Assembly: GCA_027859235.1 (NCBI GenBank)
Contig: JAQIBE010000093.1
Span: 1 to 38,895 of the forward strand
Reading direction: 5' to 3'
DNA length: 38,895 nt
DNA from: Desulfobulbaceae bacterium
Lineage (GTDB): Bacteria; Desulfobacterota; Desulfobulbia; Desulfobulbales; SURF-16
The notes beneath the pieces were generated by a model that saw nothing but the letters and a program-made list of their open reading frames with translations, did no database searches and was not told where the DNA came from. Below, piece by piece: positions 23,086-31,394 of the stretch. Numbering within the stretch: position 1 is the stretch's first letter; every line of letters begins with the position of its first letter. Both the position numbers and the translations under genes were made by a program.

Positions 23086-24327
23086 TTAACCGATATATTG
23101 TTTCATAATGATGACCGCATTCGTTCCGCCAAAGCCAAAGGAGTTTGACATCGCCGCACGAATCTTCATTTCCCGCGCCCCTTCCGGAATATAATCAAGA
23201 TCACATTCAGGGTCTGGGTGGGTCAGATTCGCCGTGGGCGGAGCCACTTGCTGATGGAGTGACAGAGCAGTAAAACAGGCCTCAATCCCCCCAGCACCAC
23301 CCAGCATATGTCCTGTCATGGATTTGGTTGAGCTGATGGCAAGTTTTCGGGCATGATCACCATATACCCCTTTAATCGCACGGGTTTCCACCACATCGTT
23401 GAGGGGGGTTGATGTCCCGTGGGCATTGATATAATCAATATCCTCAGGATTCATCCCGGCATCATCTAAGGCCATTTGCATACAGCGAATGGCCCCGTTG
23501 CCGTCTGCAGGTGGGGCGGCAATATGATACCCGTCACCAGATAGGCCGTAACCGGCCATTTCAGCATAAATCTTAGCACCCCTGGCCTTGGCATGTTCCA
23601 GCTCTTCCAGAATGAGGATACCGCCGCCCTCGGCAATAATAAAGCCATCACGGTCTTTATCAAAGGGGCGGGATGCGGTTTCAGGGTTATCATTATTGCG
23701 CGACAACGCCTTCATGGCATTAAAGCCGCCCACGGCAAGATCGCAAATCACCGACTCAGAACCGCCGGTAAAGGCCACATCGCAAACGCCACTGGCAATG
23801 GAGCGATACGCCTCGCCCACGGCATGGGTTCCGGCGGCACAGGCTGTGGTGGTGGCCATATTGGGCCCGCGTGTTTTATGGAAGATGGAAATTTGCCCGG
23901 CACCCATATTAGGGATGACCATGGGTATGAAAAACGGCGTGATACGCTTAGGACCGCGCTCCATACACACTGTATGGTATTTCTCGATGGTGGGCAGTCC
24001 GCCTAAACCACAGCCGACAATGGAGCCAACTCGAACGCTGTTCTCCTCGGTGATGACAAAGCCTGAATCCTTAATGGCCATATCAGCGGCACCAAGGGCA
24101 TATTGAACAAAGAGGTCAAGATGCTTTGCCGCTTTTTTGTCCACATAATCTTCGATATTAAAATCGGTTACTTCCGCAGCAATTTTAACCTGATGTGCAC
24201 TGGCATCAAAACGGGTAATCGGCCCAACGCCTGATTTTCCAGCACAAAGACCATCCCAGGTTTTCTGCACTCCAGTCCCAACAGGTGTCACTAAACCAAT
24301 TCCTGTAACCACGACTCGCCGACTCAT
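23086..24327 (-). CDS. fabF: 3-oxoacyl-[acyl-carrier-protein] synthase II
   Basis: FabF elongates acyl-ACP with malonyl-ACP. The catalytic triad is intact: Cys in TTACAAGTHAVGEAYR near residue 162, His in INAHGTSTPLND near 303, and His in STKSMTGHMLGGAGG near 340. NSFGFGGTNAVI near 398 is the C-terminal Gly-rich motif. The 413-aa length is normal. It is separated from acpP by 206 bases with a terminator-like hairpin between, so expression may drop after acpP. Confidence 0.97.
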   Translation of the reverse strand: MSRRVVVTGIGLVTPVGTGVQKTWDGLCAGKSGVGPITRFDASAHQVKIAAEVTDFNIEDYVDKKAAKHLDLFVQYALGAADMAIKDSGFVITEENSVRVGSIVGCGLGGLPTIEKYHTVCMERGPKRITPFFIPMVIPNMGAGQISIFHKTRGPNMATTTACAAGTHAVGEAYRSIASGVCDVAFTGGSESVICDLAVGGFNAMKALSRNNDNPETASRPFDKDRDGFIIAEGGGILILEELEHAKARGAKIYAEMAGYGLSGDGYHIAAPPADGNGAIRCMQMALDDAGMNPEDIDYINAHGTSTPLNDVVETRAIKGVYGDHARKLAISSTKSMTGHMLGGAGGIEACFTALSLHQQVAPPTANLTHPDPECDLDYIPEGAREMKIRAAMSNSFGFGGTNAVIIMKQYIG

Positions 24328-24419
24328 ATTCCATCCTCAACAAAAATAAATGGTTTAAGAAATTGCCTTCTCATGCAATCCCACATAACCCAAGAAAACA
24401 AAGCACCTTAAATGGCAGA

Positions 24420-24459
24420 AAACGCCTTCCCGAATCATCGTAATGACACGGGTAAGGCG
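24420..24459 (-). terminator. Terminator-like hairpin after acpP
   Basis: Read on the minus strand, the arms CGCCTT-A-CCCG (24459-24449) and CGGGAAGGCG (24432-24423) form a 10-bp stem with one bulge and a 16-base loop, followed by TTTCT. The U-tract is short, so partial termination is more likely than a full stop. Confidence 0.45.
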
Positions 24460-24533
24460 TAGACTAAAAAAAAGACCTGCGCGGTTTTATTCGGAACACA
24501 AAAACTACTCAGGTGAGTGTAAGCAAAGGGCTC

Positions 24534-24761
24534 TTACAATTTTTCGATATGATCAATAGCAGCTTTAACAGTGGTAATTTTTTCAGCTACTTCATCAGCA
24601 ATCTCAGTATCAAAGGCTTCTTCCATCGCCATAATGAGCTCAACCAGATCCAAAGAATCGGCACCAAGATCATCAACAAAAGAGGCCGAAGGAACAACCT
24701 TGGCTTTATCTACAGAAAGTTGCTCAGCAATAATATCAATCAGTTTGGCTTCTACGGACAT
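24534..24761 (-). CDS. acpP: Acyl carrier protein
   Basis: This 75-aa acidic helical protein carries growing fatty acids on a phosphopantetheine arm. The attachment Ser is in [12 protein letters not shown], at about residue 36. The size and the acidic helix II are classic. The start at 24761 has AAGGAG a few bases upstream. It lies between fabG and fabF as in most bacteria. Confidence 0.98.
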   Translation of the reverse strand: MSVEAKLIDIIAEQLSVDKAKVVPSASFVDDLGADSLDLVELIMAMEEAFDTEIADEVAEKITTVKAAIDHIEKL

Positions 24762-24909
24762 AATAAATTCTCCTTAAATATACTTCTAGTCATCTAGTTT
24801 AAATAATTTCGTACTTCCTTAAAACTGCATACACATTGATGTATAGCATAAGTGTCATTAAACCACCATGTGTTCGTTACTGCCGGCAAAATGATGGGCT
24901 AAAAACGAC

Positions 24910-25656
24910 TCATCCCATATACATACCACCATTTACATGAATAAACTGCCCCGTGATATATCTGGCATCATCAGAGGCCAGAAAGGCCACGGCACCGGCA
25001 ATATCTTCAGGGGAGCCCATGGTCTTCATGGGAATTTCATTCAGTATAATATCTTTTACCGCATCAGGCAGATCACGGGTCATATCCGTATCAATATAGC
25101 CGGGGGCCACACCATTGACGGTGATATTGCGTGAAGCAAGCTCTTTGGCCAGAGAACGGGTTAAACCAATCAGACCGGCCTTGGCGGCTGAGTAATTGGC
25201 CTGACCGGCGTTTCCGGCAAAACCAATCACTGAGGTAATGGAGATAATGGAGCCGGAACGCTGTTTCATCATGGGACGATTTACGGCCTTGATACAGTTA
25301 TAGGCACCCTTGAGATTGACATTCAAGACATCATCCCAATCAGACTCCTTCATCTTCATGAACAGCCCGTCACGGGTGATACCGGCATTATTCACCAAAA
25401 TATCAATACGGCCATGATCAGCGAGGATGGACTTAAAGGCCTCGGTTACCGCTGCGCTATCAGCGACATTAAATCGGTAAACACCAGCCTTACCACCAGC
25501 ACCCTCCACCTCTTTTGCCACCGCATCCGCAGCATCAGAACGGGAGACATAATTAATGATGACGGTGGCACCCAGACTGGCCAGACGTAGACAAACCGCC
25601 TTGCCGATCCCACGACTTCCACCTGTTACAACAGCAACTTTTCCAGATAAATCCAT
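24910..25656 (-). CDS. fabG: 3-oxoacyl-[acyl-carrier-protein] reductase
   Basis: FabG reduces beta-ketoacyl-ACP with NADPH. It is a 248-aa classical short-chain dehydrogenase with GGSRGIGKAV near residue 12, NNAG near 87, catalytic Ser in SIISITSVIG near 138 and YSAAKAG near 151-157. The C-terminal FLASDDARYITGQFIHVNGG is standard. It starts eight bases after the etfA stop, so it is in one transcript with the acd-etf genes, with acpP and fabF following. Confidence 0.96.
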   Translation of the reverse strand: MDLSGKVAVVTGGSRGIGKAVCLRLASLGATVIINYVSRSDAADAVAKEVEGAGGKAGVYRFNVADSAAVTEAFKSILADHGRIDILVNNAGITRDGLFMKMKESDWDDVLNVNLKGAYNCIKAVNRPMMKQRSGSIISITSVIGFAGNAGQANYSAAKAGLIGLTRSLAKELASRNITVNGVAPGYIDTDMTRDLPDAVKDIILNEIPMKTMGSPEDIAGAVAFLASDDARYITGQFIHVNGGMYMG

Positions 25657-25664
25657 CAGAGCAC

Positions 25665-26870
25665 CTAGCGATTCTTTAATTTATCAATAACTGCAGGCAG
25701 GATCTCAAACACATCACCAACCACACCATAATCAGCAACATCAAAGATCGCTGCTTTTTCATCACGGTTAATGGCAACGATGGTTTCAGACGACTTCATA
25801 CCAATCACATGCTGGATAGCCCCGGAGATTCCACAAGCAACATAGAGCTTGGAGGCCACCGTCTTACCGGTCTGGCCAACCTGATGGGGATAGGTGATCC
25901 AGTCGGCATCAACTGCGGCACGGGTCGCACCAACCGCACCGCCGAGAAGATCAGCAAGATCCTCAACCAGACGGAACCCCTCAGCATTCTCAAGACCACG
26001 GCCACCGGAGACCACCACATCCGCCTCAGAGAGGTTAACCTGTGAGCCTTCAGAGTATACCGATTTCACCACCCGACAGCGGGATACCAACCGGGCAGGA
26101 TCAACGGACTCAGAAATCACCTCGCCACTGCGGCTGGCATCAGGCTCATTGGCCTGCATGACCATGGGCCGAACGGTGGACATCTGGGGACGATGGTTGG
26201 GACACATGATGGTGGCCATGATATTGCCGCCAAAAGCGGGGCGGGTCTGATGCAGATGACCGTCATCACCGATCTCAAGATTGGTGCAATCTGCCGTCAA
26301 TCCAGTACCGAGGGTGGTGGCAACCCGGGGAATAAAGGAACGGCCGATGGCCGTGGCGCCGGCAAGAATAATCTCGGGCTTATACTTCAGGGCCAAATCT
26401 TCCAACGCATTACCATAGGCATCATCAGTGAAGTCTTTCAGGGCAGTATCTTCCACCGTATAGACAAGATCTGCACCGGAGGCGATCAGCTCAGCCGGAA
26501 CATCACCGGCGCTTTCACAGAGGAGGACTGCTGCAAGTTTTACCCCGCGTTTGGCAGCAAGGTCTGTGCCGATTCCGAGGAGTTCATGGGTCACAGGGGC
26601 GATACGGCCATTGCGATACTCCGCATAGACCCAGACCCCGGACCACGCGTCGAGATCAATACCTGCAACCTCTTCCTTTTCAATGGTAATGGCTCCAACT
26701 TCACAGTGATCGACACAGGTTCCACACAGGGTACACTCATCACCAACAACCGCCTTGCCTTCTTCCACATGAATGGCATCAAAGGGGCAGTTATCTTCAC
26801 ATAATCCACAACCTATACAAGCATCATTATCTATTATCAGCATATTTATAACCGTACGATTAGGCGCCAT
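25665..26870 (-). CDS. etfA: Electron-transfer flavoprotein alpha subunit with N-terminal 2[4Fe-4S] ferredoxin domain
   Basis: The 401-aa protein fuses a bacterial-type ferredoxin to EtfA. Two full CxxCxxCxxxC motifs lie near residues 18-29 (CIGCGLCEDNCP) and 46-57 (CTLCGTCVDHCE). The EtfA part has SGGRGLENAEGF near 285, the FAD motif GQTGKTV near 330, ISGAIQHVIGM near 345 and the ADYGVVGD end. Ferredoxin-fused EtfA is known from CarE of the Acetobacterium caffeyl-CoA reductase and from lactate dehydrogenase/ETF complexes, which bifurcate electrons with ferredoxin and NAD. It lies 31 bases after etfB and eight before fabG. The start could also be the Met at 26843; neither has a clear ribosome-binding site. 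Confidence 0.95.
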   Translation of the reverse strand: MAPNRTVINMLIIDNDACIGCGLCEDNCPFDAIHVEEGKAVVGDECTLCGTCVDHCEVGAITIEKEEVAGIDLDAWSGVWVYAEYRNGRIAPVTHELLGIGTDLAAKRGVKLAAVLLCESAGDVPAELIASGADLVYTVEDTALKDFTDDAYGNALEDLALKYKPEIILAGATAIGRSFIPRVATTLGTGLTADCTNLEIGDDGHLHQTRPAFGGNIMATIMCPNHRPQMSTVRPMVMQANEPDASRSGEVISESVDPARLVSRCRVVKSVYSEGSQVNLSEADVVVSGGRGLENAEGFRLVEDLADLLGGAVGATRAAVDADWITYPHQVGQTGKTVASKLYVACGISGAIQHVIGMKSSETIVAINRDEKAAIFDVADYGVVGDVFEILPAVIDKLKNR

Positions 26871-26900
26871 GATTCGGCACTGTCACAACTGATTCAGACA

Positions 26901-27686
26901 TCAACCAATTGAACTTTCATGAAAAATTTCAGCAAGCTTTTCAGCAATCTCATCCACACTTCCTTCAAGCATGGTGCGGTTGCCCTTTGGTTCCGGAGGC
27001 CAAACCCGCACAACCTGAGTCGGCGAACCGCCAAGCCCAAGCTGGGCTGGATCCGCACCAATATCTGCTGCAGTATAACTGGGGATATCATATGCCCGAG
27101 CCTTGCGCAGTCCACGAATGGAAGGGAAACGAGGGGTATTCACCTCCTTGACCACCGTGAGCAGAGCAGGCAAATCAACCTCCACCTCATCATAGCCGTC
27201 ATCCATCATCCGTTCCAGCACGACAACCTTATCCGTCACGGTGTTGATCTTCTTTACACAGGTCACATAGGCCATGTCCAGACGCACAGCAAGTCCTGGA
27301 CCGACCTGGGCCGTATCACCGTCAGTGGCCTGCTTGCCGCATAAGACCAGATCCACCCCGCCGGTCTTCTTAATCGCCTGAGACAGGGTATAGGTGGTGG
27401 CCAGGGTATCGGAGCCGGCAAAGGCCCGGTCCGATACCAGAATGGCATCATCAGCACCGCAGGAAATGGCCTCCTGAAGGATGGCTTTGGCCTGGGGAGG
27501 CCCCATACTGACCACGGTCACCCTTCCGCCAAATTCCTCCTTCAACCGCACGCCTTCTTCCATGGCATGACGATCATAGGGGTTGATAACAGACTTCACA
27601 CCATCCCGCGACAACGTATTCGTCTCAGGGTCGAGACGAACATCCTTGGCATCGGGAACCTGTTTTATACATACGACTATATTCAT
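26901..27686 (-). CDS. etfB: Electron-transfer flavoprotein beta subunit
   Basis: EtfB (261 aa) pairs with EtfA; in bifurcating complexes it holds the FAD that meets NADH. It has the family start VVCIKQVPDAKDVRLDP, then SVINPYDRHAMEEGVRLKE, VTVVSMGPPQAKAIL, SDRAFAGSDTLATTYTL and GKQATDGDTAQVGPGLA. These segments look like those of the bifurcating Bcd/Car/Lct group and not the mitochondrial type, judged from memory of the families. The start at 27686 (MNIVVCIKQ) has AAGGA five bases upstream. It follows acd by 32 bases. Confidence 0.95.
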   Translation of the reverse strand: MNIVVCIKQVPDAKDVRLDPETNTLSRDGVKSVINPYDRHAMEEGVRLKEEFGGRVTVVSMGPPQAKAILQEAISCGADDAILVSDRAFAGSDTLATTYTLSQAIKKTGGVDLVLCGKQATDGDTAQVGPGLAVRLDMAYVTCVKKINTVTDKVVVLERMMDDGYDEVEVDLPALLTVVKEVNTPRFPSIRGLRKARAYDIPSYTAADIGADPAQLGLGGSPTQVVRVWPPEPKGNRTMLEGSVDEIAEKLAEIFHESSIG

Positions 27687-27718
27687 GGCTTCCTTCACTC
27701 AATTTAAAAGACCAAAAC

Positions 27719-28870
27719 CTACTTGGTGTATTCTTTATTCAGCTCCTGACCAATAACATTACGCTGAATCTGATTGGTTCCCTCATAGATCTGCAGAATC
27801 TTGGCATCCCGCATCATCTTCTCAACCGGATACTCACGCATAAAACCATAGCCGGCAAGGACCTGAACCGCATCTATTGCCACCTTCATGGCAACGTCCG
27901 TGGCCTTGACCTTACACATGGCCGAGACCTTTGACATGTCTTTGGGATGCGCATCAATATGCCGTGCTGCAGCATAGAGTAACGTCCTGGCAGATTCGGT
28001 TTCAATCGCCATATCCGCAAGCATATGCTGCACGGCCTGAAAGGCAATGATGGGTTTGCCAAACTGATGCCGAACCTTGGCGTAGCTTGCCGCCTCGTCA
28101 AGGGCGGCCTGTGCAAGGCCGACACCGAGACTTGCAATACCCGGTCTCGACTTATCCAACGTCTTCATGACCGTAATAAAACCGGTACCACGCCGACCGA
28201 CTAGACGATCTTTCGGGATGCGGCAATCCTTCATGATCAGCTCTGTTGTGGCTGAACAACGAATACCCATCTTTTTTTCTTTGGGCCCGCAGGAAAAACC
28301 AGGATCATCCGCCTCAACGATGAACATAGAGGCACCACGTGCTCCCTTATGGGGATCGGTAATGGCGATAATCGTGTAGATATGGGCTTGACCACCATTG
28401 GTGATCCACTGTTTCGTGCCATTCAGAACCCACTCATCACCATCAAGCACAGCGGTGGTTTGAATACCACCGGCATCACTGCCGGCATTCGATTCGGTTA
28501 AGCCGAAGGCTGCCCGTAATTCACCCGTGGCAACCTTGGGCAAATACTTTTGTTTCAGCTCTTCAGAACCACCGATGATTATCGGATAGGCACCCAAGGC
28601 ACTGGCCGCATAGGCGGTAGCAATACCAACACAGCCGTAGCCGATCTGTTCTAACGCCAGAACAATGTCATAGCAGCCGCCACCAAGACCGCCATACTCT
28701 TCGGGGACAAACAGGGCAAAGAAATCTGATTTTGCGAGAGTTTCAACGATATCAAGGGGATACTCCTCGGTTTCGTCATAATGAACCCGTTTGGGTATGA
28801 CCATCTCTCTGGATATCTGCTTTGCCAAATCAACAATGGCCTGTTGATCTTCGCTCAGAAAATGATCCAC
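27719..28870 (-). CDS. Acyl-CoA dehydrogenase (short-chain/CarC-like)
   Basis: This FAD enzyme of 383 aa interconverts acyl-CoA and 2,3-enoyl-CoA. The FAD/substrate loop AAFGLTESNAGSDA is near residue 118, ILNGTKQWITNG-type sequence near 150, and the catalytic base Glu is in YEGTNQIQRNVIG near 363. All are normal for short-chain family members. The start is a GTG at 28870 with AGGTG five bases upstream. The order dehydrogenase-EtfB-EtfA(ferredoxin) equals CarC-D-E of caffeyl-CoA reductase. Placed between fabH and fabG it takes the position usually held by fabD. Its substrate, and whether it runs as a dehydrogenase or reductase, cannot be read from sequence. Confidence 0.93.
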   Translation of the reverse strand: MDHFLSEDQQAIVDLAKQISREMVIPKRVHYDETEEYPLDIVETLAKSDFFALFVPEEYGGLGGGCYDIVLALEQIGYGCVGIATAYAASALGAYPIIIGGSEELKQKYLPKVATGELRAAFGLTESNAGSDAGGIQTTAVLDGDEWVLNGTKQWITNGGQAHIYTIIAITDPHKGARGASMFIVEADDPGFSCGPKEKKMGIRCSATTELIMKDCRIPKDRLVGRRGTGFITVMKTLDKSRPGIASLGVGLAQAALDEAASYAKVRHQFGKPIIAFQAVQHMLADMAIETESARTLLYAAARHIDAHPKDMSKVSAMCKVKATDVAMKVAIDAVQVLAGYGFMREYPVEKMMRDAKILQIYEGTNQIQRNVIGQELNKEYTK

Positions 28871-28930
28871 ATAAGCACCTATATTGTTTAATTATTATTT
28901 AACACTGTTTCTGGGAATGATGAACCTTGA

Positions 28931-29908
28931 CTACCAACTAACCAATTGCGCACCCCAGGTAAAACCGCCGCCAAAGGCGCAGAAGAGGACATAATCCCCG
29001 GGCTGCAACCGCCCTTCACGATTTGCTTCATCCAGTGCAATAGGGATCGTTGCGGCCGATGTATTACCATACTTATCTACATTTACATAGACTTTTTCAG
29101 GGGAAAGATTGAGGGTCTCACGCAGCTTGTTAATGATGCGGATATTTGCCTGGTGGGGAATAACAAGGGTAAGCTCAGCGGCTGACACCTGGGCCTTATC
29201 AAGTACCACATACACCGCCTCCGCCATGGCCCGCACCGCATATTTAAAGACTTCCCGACCCGCCATGCGGACATAACTGCCATCGTAATCCGGATTTCGC
29301 AGATCCGTGTTCATGGACTGGGCATTTTCAATATAGAGCAACTTATACAACTCGCCATCAGAGTACAGTTTTTCCGCTAAAAGACCGCGGTCACCCGTCC
29401 CACCACCTAAAACCACAGCGCCAGCCCCATCACCAAAAATGACACAGGTATTGCGATCCTGCCAATCCACCCGGCTGGACATGGTCTCAGCACCGATGAC
29501 AAGAATCTTCAAACTTGGGTCAGCACGGATATATTTATCTGCAATAGAAAACGCATAGAGAAAACCGGAACAGGCCGCATTCACATCAAAGGCAAAACTC
29601 TTGTCGGCACCGAGATGCTTCTGCACCAAACAGGCACAGGAAGGCATGATCATGTCCCCTGTCACCGTGGCCACCAGGATCATATCAATATCCTGTATTT
29701 CTAACCCTGCATCAGCAATGGCTCTGCGACCAGCGGCAGCCGCAAGCTTGGAGGTTTCCTCACCAACACCAGCCTTGCGCCGTGTTTTTATGCCGGTGCG
29801 GGTGGTGATCCATTCATCAGAGGTGTCAACGATCTTAGCCAGATCATTATTTGACAAGATCCGCTTTGGAACAGCAGAACCGGTACCAAGGATCATCGCC
29901 TGATTCAT
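28931..29908 (-). CDS. fabH: 3-oxoacyl-[acyl-carrier-protein] synthase III
   Basis: FabH starts fatty-acid synthesis by condensing an acyl-CoA with malonyl-ACP. The triad is present: Cys in VNAACSGFLYAF near residue 112, His in VIPHQANIRI near 247 and Asn in KYGNTSAATIP near 277. It has 325 aa. Its ATG overlaps the plsX stop (TGATG), so the two are translationally coupled. Sixty bases separate it from the acyl-CoA dehydrogenase gene. Confidence 0.97.
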   Translation of the reverse strand: MNQAMILGTGSAVPKRILSNNDLAKIVDTSDEWITTRTGIKTRRKAGVGEETSKLAAAAGRRAIADAGLEIQDIDMILVATVTGDMIMPSCACLVQKHLGADKSFAFDVNAACSGFLYAFSIADKYIRADPSLKILVIGAETMSSRVDWQDRNTCVIFGDGAGAVVLGGGTGDRGLLAEKLYSDGELYKLLYIENAQSMNTDLRNPDYDGSYVRMAGREVFKYAVRAMAEAVYVVLDKAQVSAAELTLVIPHQANIRIINKLRETLNLSPEKVYVNVDKYGNTSAATIPIALDEANREGRLQPGDYVLFCAFGGGFTWGAQLVSW

Positions 29909-30915
29909 CAGTCCATCTCCTCGCTGTGATCAACTGCAGACAGCATGTCCAGAATATGATCATTGACCCGATGGGCTGAAAGCTCATCCGCTACAAAAAG
30001 TGCGTTTTTAATCGCTGTTGAGCTGGAACGGCCATGGCAAATGATCGCCGTACCATTCAACCCAAGCAGAGGGGCGCCGCCATATTCAGCGTAATCCACC
30101 CTCTTCTTAAATGTCCCAAAGGCATGACGCGCCAGAAAATAACCCACCTTAGCCTTGAAGGTTTTTGATATCTCCTCGCGAAGCATGGTCAACACCGATT
30201 CAGCCAAACCCTCAGTGAGCTTCAGGCAGACATTCCCGACAAAACCATCACAGACAATGACATCAACATCACCCTTGAAGGTATCGCATCCTTCCACGTT
30301 GCCGATGAAATTCAACCTGCTCTTTTCCAAGAGTCCATGAGTCTTTTTCACTAAGGCATTCCCCTTCCCCCCTTCTGCACCGATGGACAGGAGACCGACC
30401 CGGGGATTCTTGATATCAAACATGATCTTGGAAAAGGCGGAGGCCATAATAGCGAATTGATATAAATGAGTGGCCCGGCAATCGACATTGGCTCCAACAT
30501 CAGCCATGATTACAGGATTTTTCAAGGTTGGAAAGACACCGGCAATGGCCGGGCGTTGAATTCCCTGTAAACGTCCCATAAATTTGACAGCTGAGGCCAT
30601 TACCGCACCAGAGTTTCCGGCACTGACAACAGCATCGACTTCACCACCTTTAAACAAATCAAAGGCGCGAATCATGGAGGAGTCCTTTTTCTTACGGATG
30701 GCATCCATGGGAGAATCGTCCATGGTTACGATCTGCGCTGCGTGGACAATGCGAATACGGGAATCAGGCTGGTGCGAACCAAGGGCTTCACGGATTTCTG
30801 TTTCATCACCCACAAGGGTCACAGTAATATCACTTTCGTCAAGAGCTTGCACAGCACCGCGAACCAGTTCAGCAGCACCACCATCACTCCCCATTACATC
30901 CAGGGCAATTCGCAC
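29908..30915 (-). CDS. plsX: Phosphate acyltransferase PlsX
   Basis: PlsX turns acyl-ACP into acyl-phosphate for phospholipid synthesis by PlsY. The 335-aa protein has the typical RIALDVMGSDGGA opening, SAGNSGAVMASAVKFMGR near 98, MADVGANVDCRATHL near 137 and EYGGAPLLGLNGTAIICHGRSS near 290, shown in part. The start is a GTG at 30915 preceded by GGTGA. It is the first gene after the rpmF terminator, so a promoter should lie in 30916-31075. Confidence 0.96.
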   Translation of the reverse strand: MRIALDVMGSDGGAAELVRGAVQALDESDITVTLVGDETEIREALGSHQPDSRIRIVHAAQIVTMDDSPMDAIRKKKDSSMIRAFDLFKGGEVDAVVSAGNSGAVMASAVKFMGRLQGIQRPAIAGVFPTLKNPVIMADVGANVDCRATHLYQFAIMASAFSKIMFDIKNPRVGLLSIGAEGGKGNALVKKTHGLLEKSRLNFIGNVEGCDTFKGDVDVIVCDGFVGNVCLKLTEGLAESVLTMLREEISKTFKAKVGYFLARHAFGTFKKRVDYAEYGGAPLLGLNGTAIICHGRSSSTAIKNALFVADELSAHRVNDHILDMLSAVDHSEEMD

Positions 30916-31015
30916 GTATTCACCACATCTTCGCCGTTGATCTTGAACGAACGAACGTCAGCATTATTCAATTTAAGAAAAATCCACATTGATAAACCAG
31001 AATCCAGCCCTGATA

Positions 31016-31048
31016 TTGACAGGAAAGGTATCCTGTTCTACAGGTCAA
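31016..31048. promoter_or_regulatory. Nested inverted repeats upstream of plsX
   Basis: TTGAC at 31016-31020 and GTCAA at 31044-31048 flank two mutually exclusive hairpins: ACAGGA/TCCTGT (31019-31024, 31031-31036) and CCTGT/ACAGG (31032-31036, 31040-31044). The position at the head of the fatty-acid operon suggests an operator or a leader structure. No regulator can be named. Confidence 0.35.
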
Positions 31049-31075
31049 CATAAGGCAAAAACCAGTCCTTTAATC

Positions 31076-31111
31076 AAAAAAAAAACGGCACAGGGTTACC
31101 CTGTGCCGTTT
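31076..31111 (-). terminator. Rho-independent terminator of yceD-rpmF
   Basis: A perfect 14-bp stem (31081-31094 with 31098-31111) with loop TTA is followed on the minus strand by nine T in total, part of them within the stem. It separates rpmF from plsX, which are often co-transcribed in other bacteria. Confidence 0.92.
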
Positions 31112-31163
31112 TCACAACTACCTTATTTCATAAAGGTATTCCAATCAATGCCGACAAAAGACT

Positions 31164-31352
31164 CTATTCAAAATCTTCATCAAGCTTAATCACTGCACGG
31201 CCCTTATACGTCCCGCAACTGCCACACAGACGATGAGGCATCTTAGGCTCGCCACATTCACTGCAAGCACCAACATTGGGAGCAGTGAGGGCATCATGGG
31301 AACGACGCATGTGGGTCTTGGAATGAGATTGTCTTCTTTTAGGTAAAGCCAT
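31164..31352 (-). CDS. rpmF: 50S ribosomal protein L32
   Basis: The 62-aa basic protein begins MALPKRRQSHSKTHMRRSH as L32 does and has the zinc-ribbon form CSECGEPK...CGSCGTYKGR (four Cys), not the Cys-free form used under zinc shortage. The start at 31352 has a perfect GGAGG six bases upstream. It follows yceD by 42 bases. Confidence 0.97.
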   Translation of the reverse strand: MALPKRRQSHSKTHMRRSHDALTAPNVGACSECGEPKMPHRLCGSCGTYKGRAVIKLDEDFE

Positions 31353-31394
31353 TATATCCTCCATTGACAGGTGACACCACCTATCTCAATTAGT

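Noticed and set aside
26193-26804. 203-codon open frame on the plus strand
   Set aside because: Antisense to etfA with no recognisable domain; etfA is complete.
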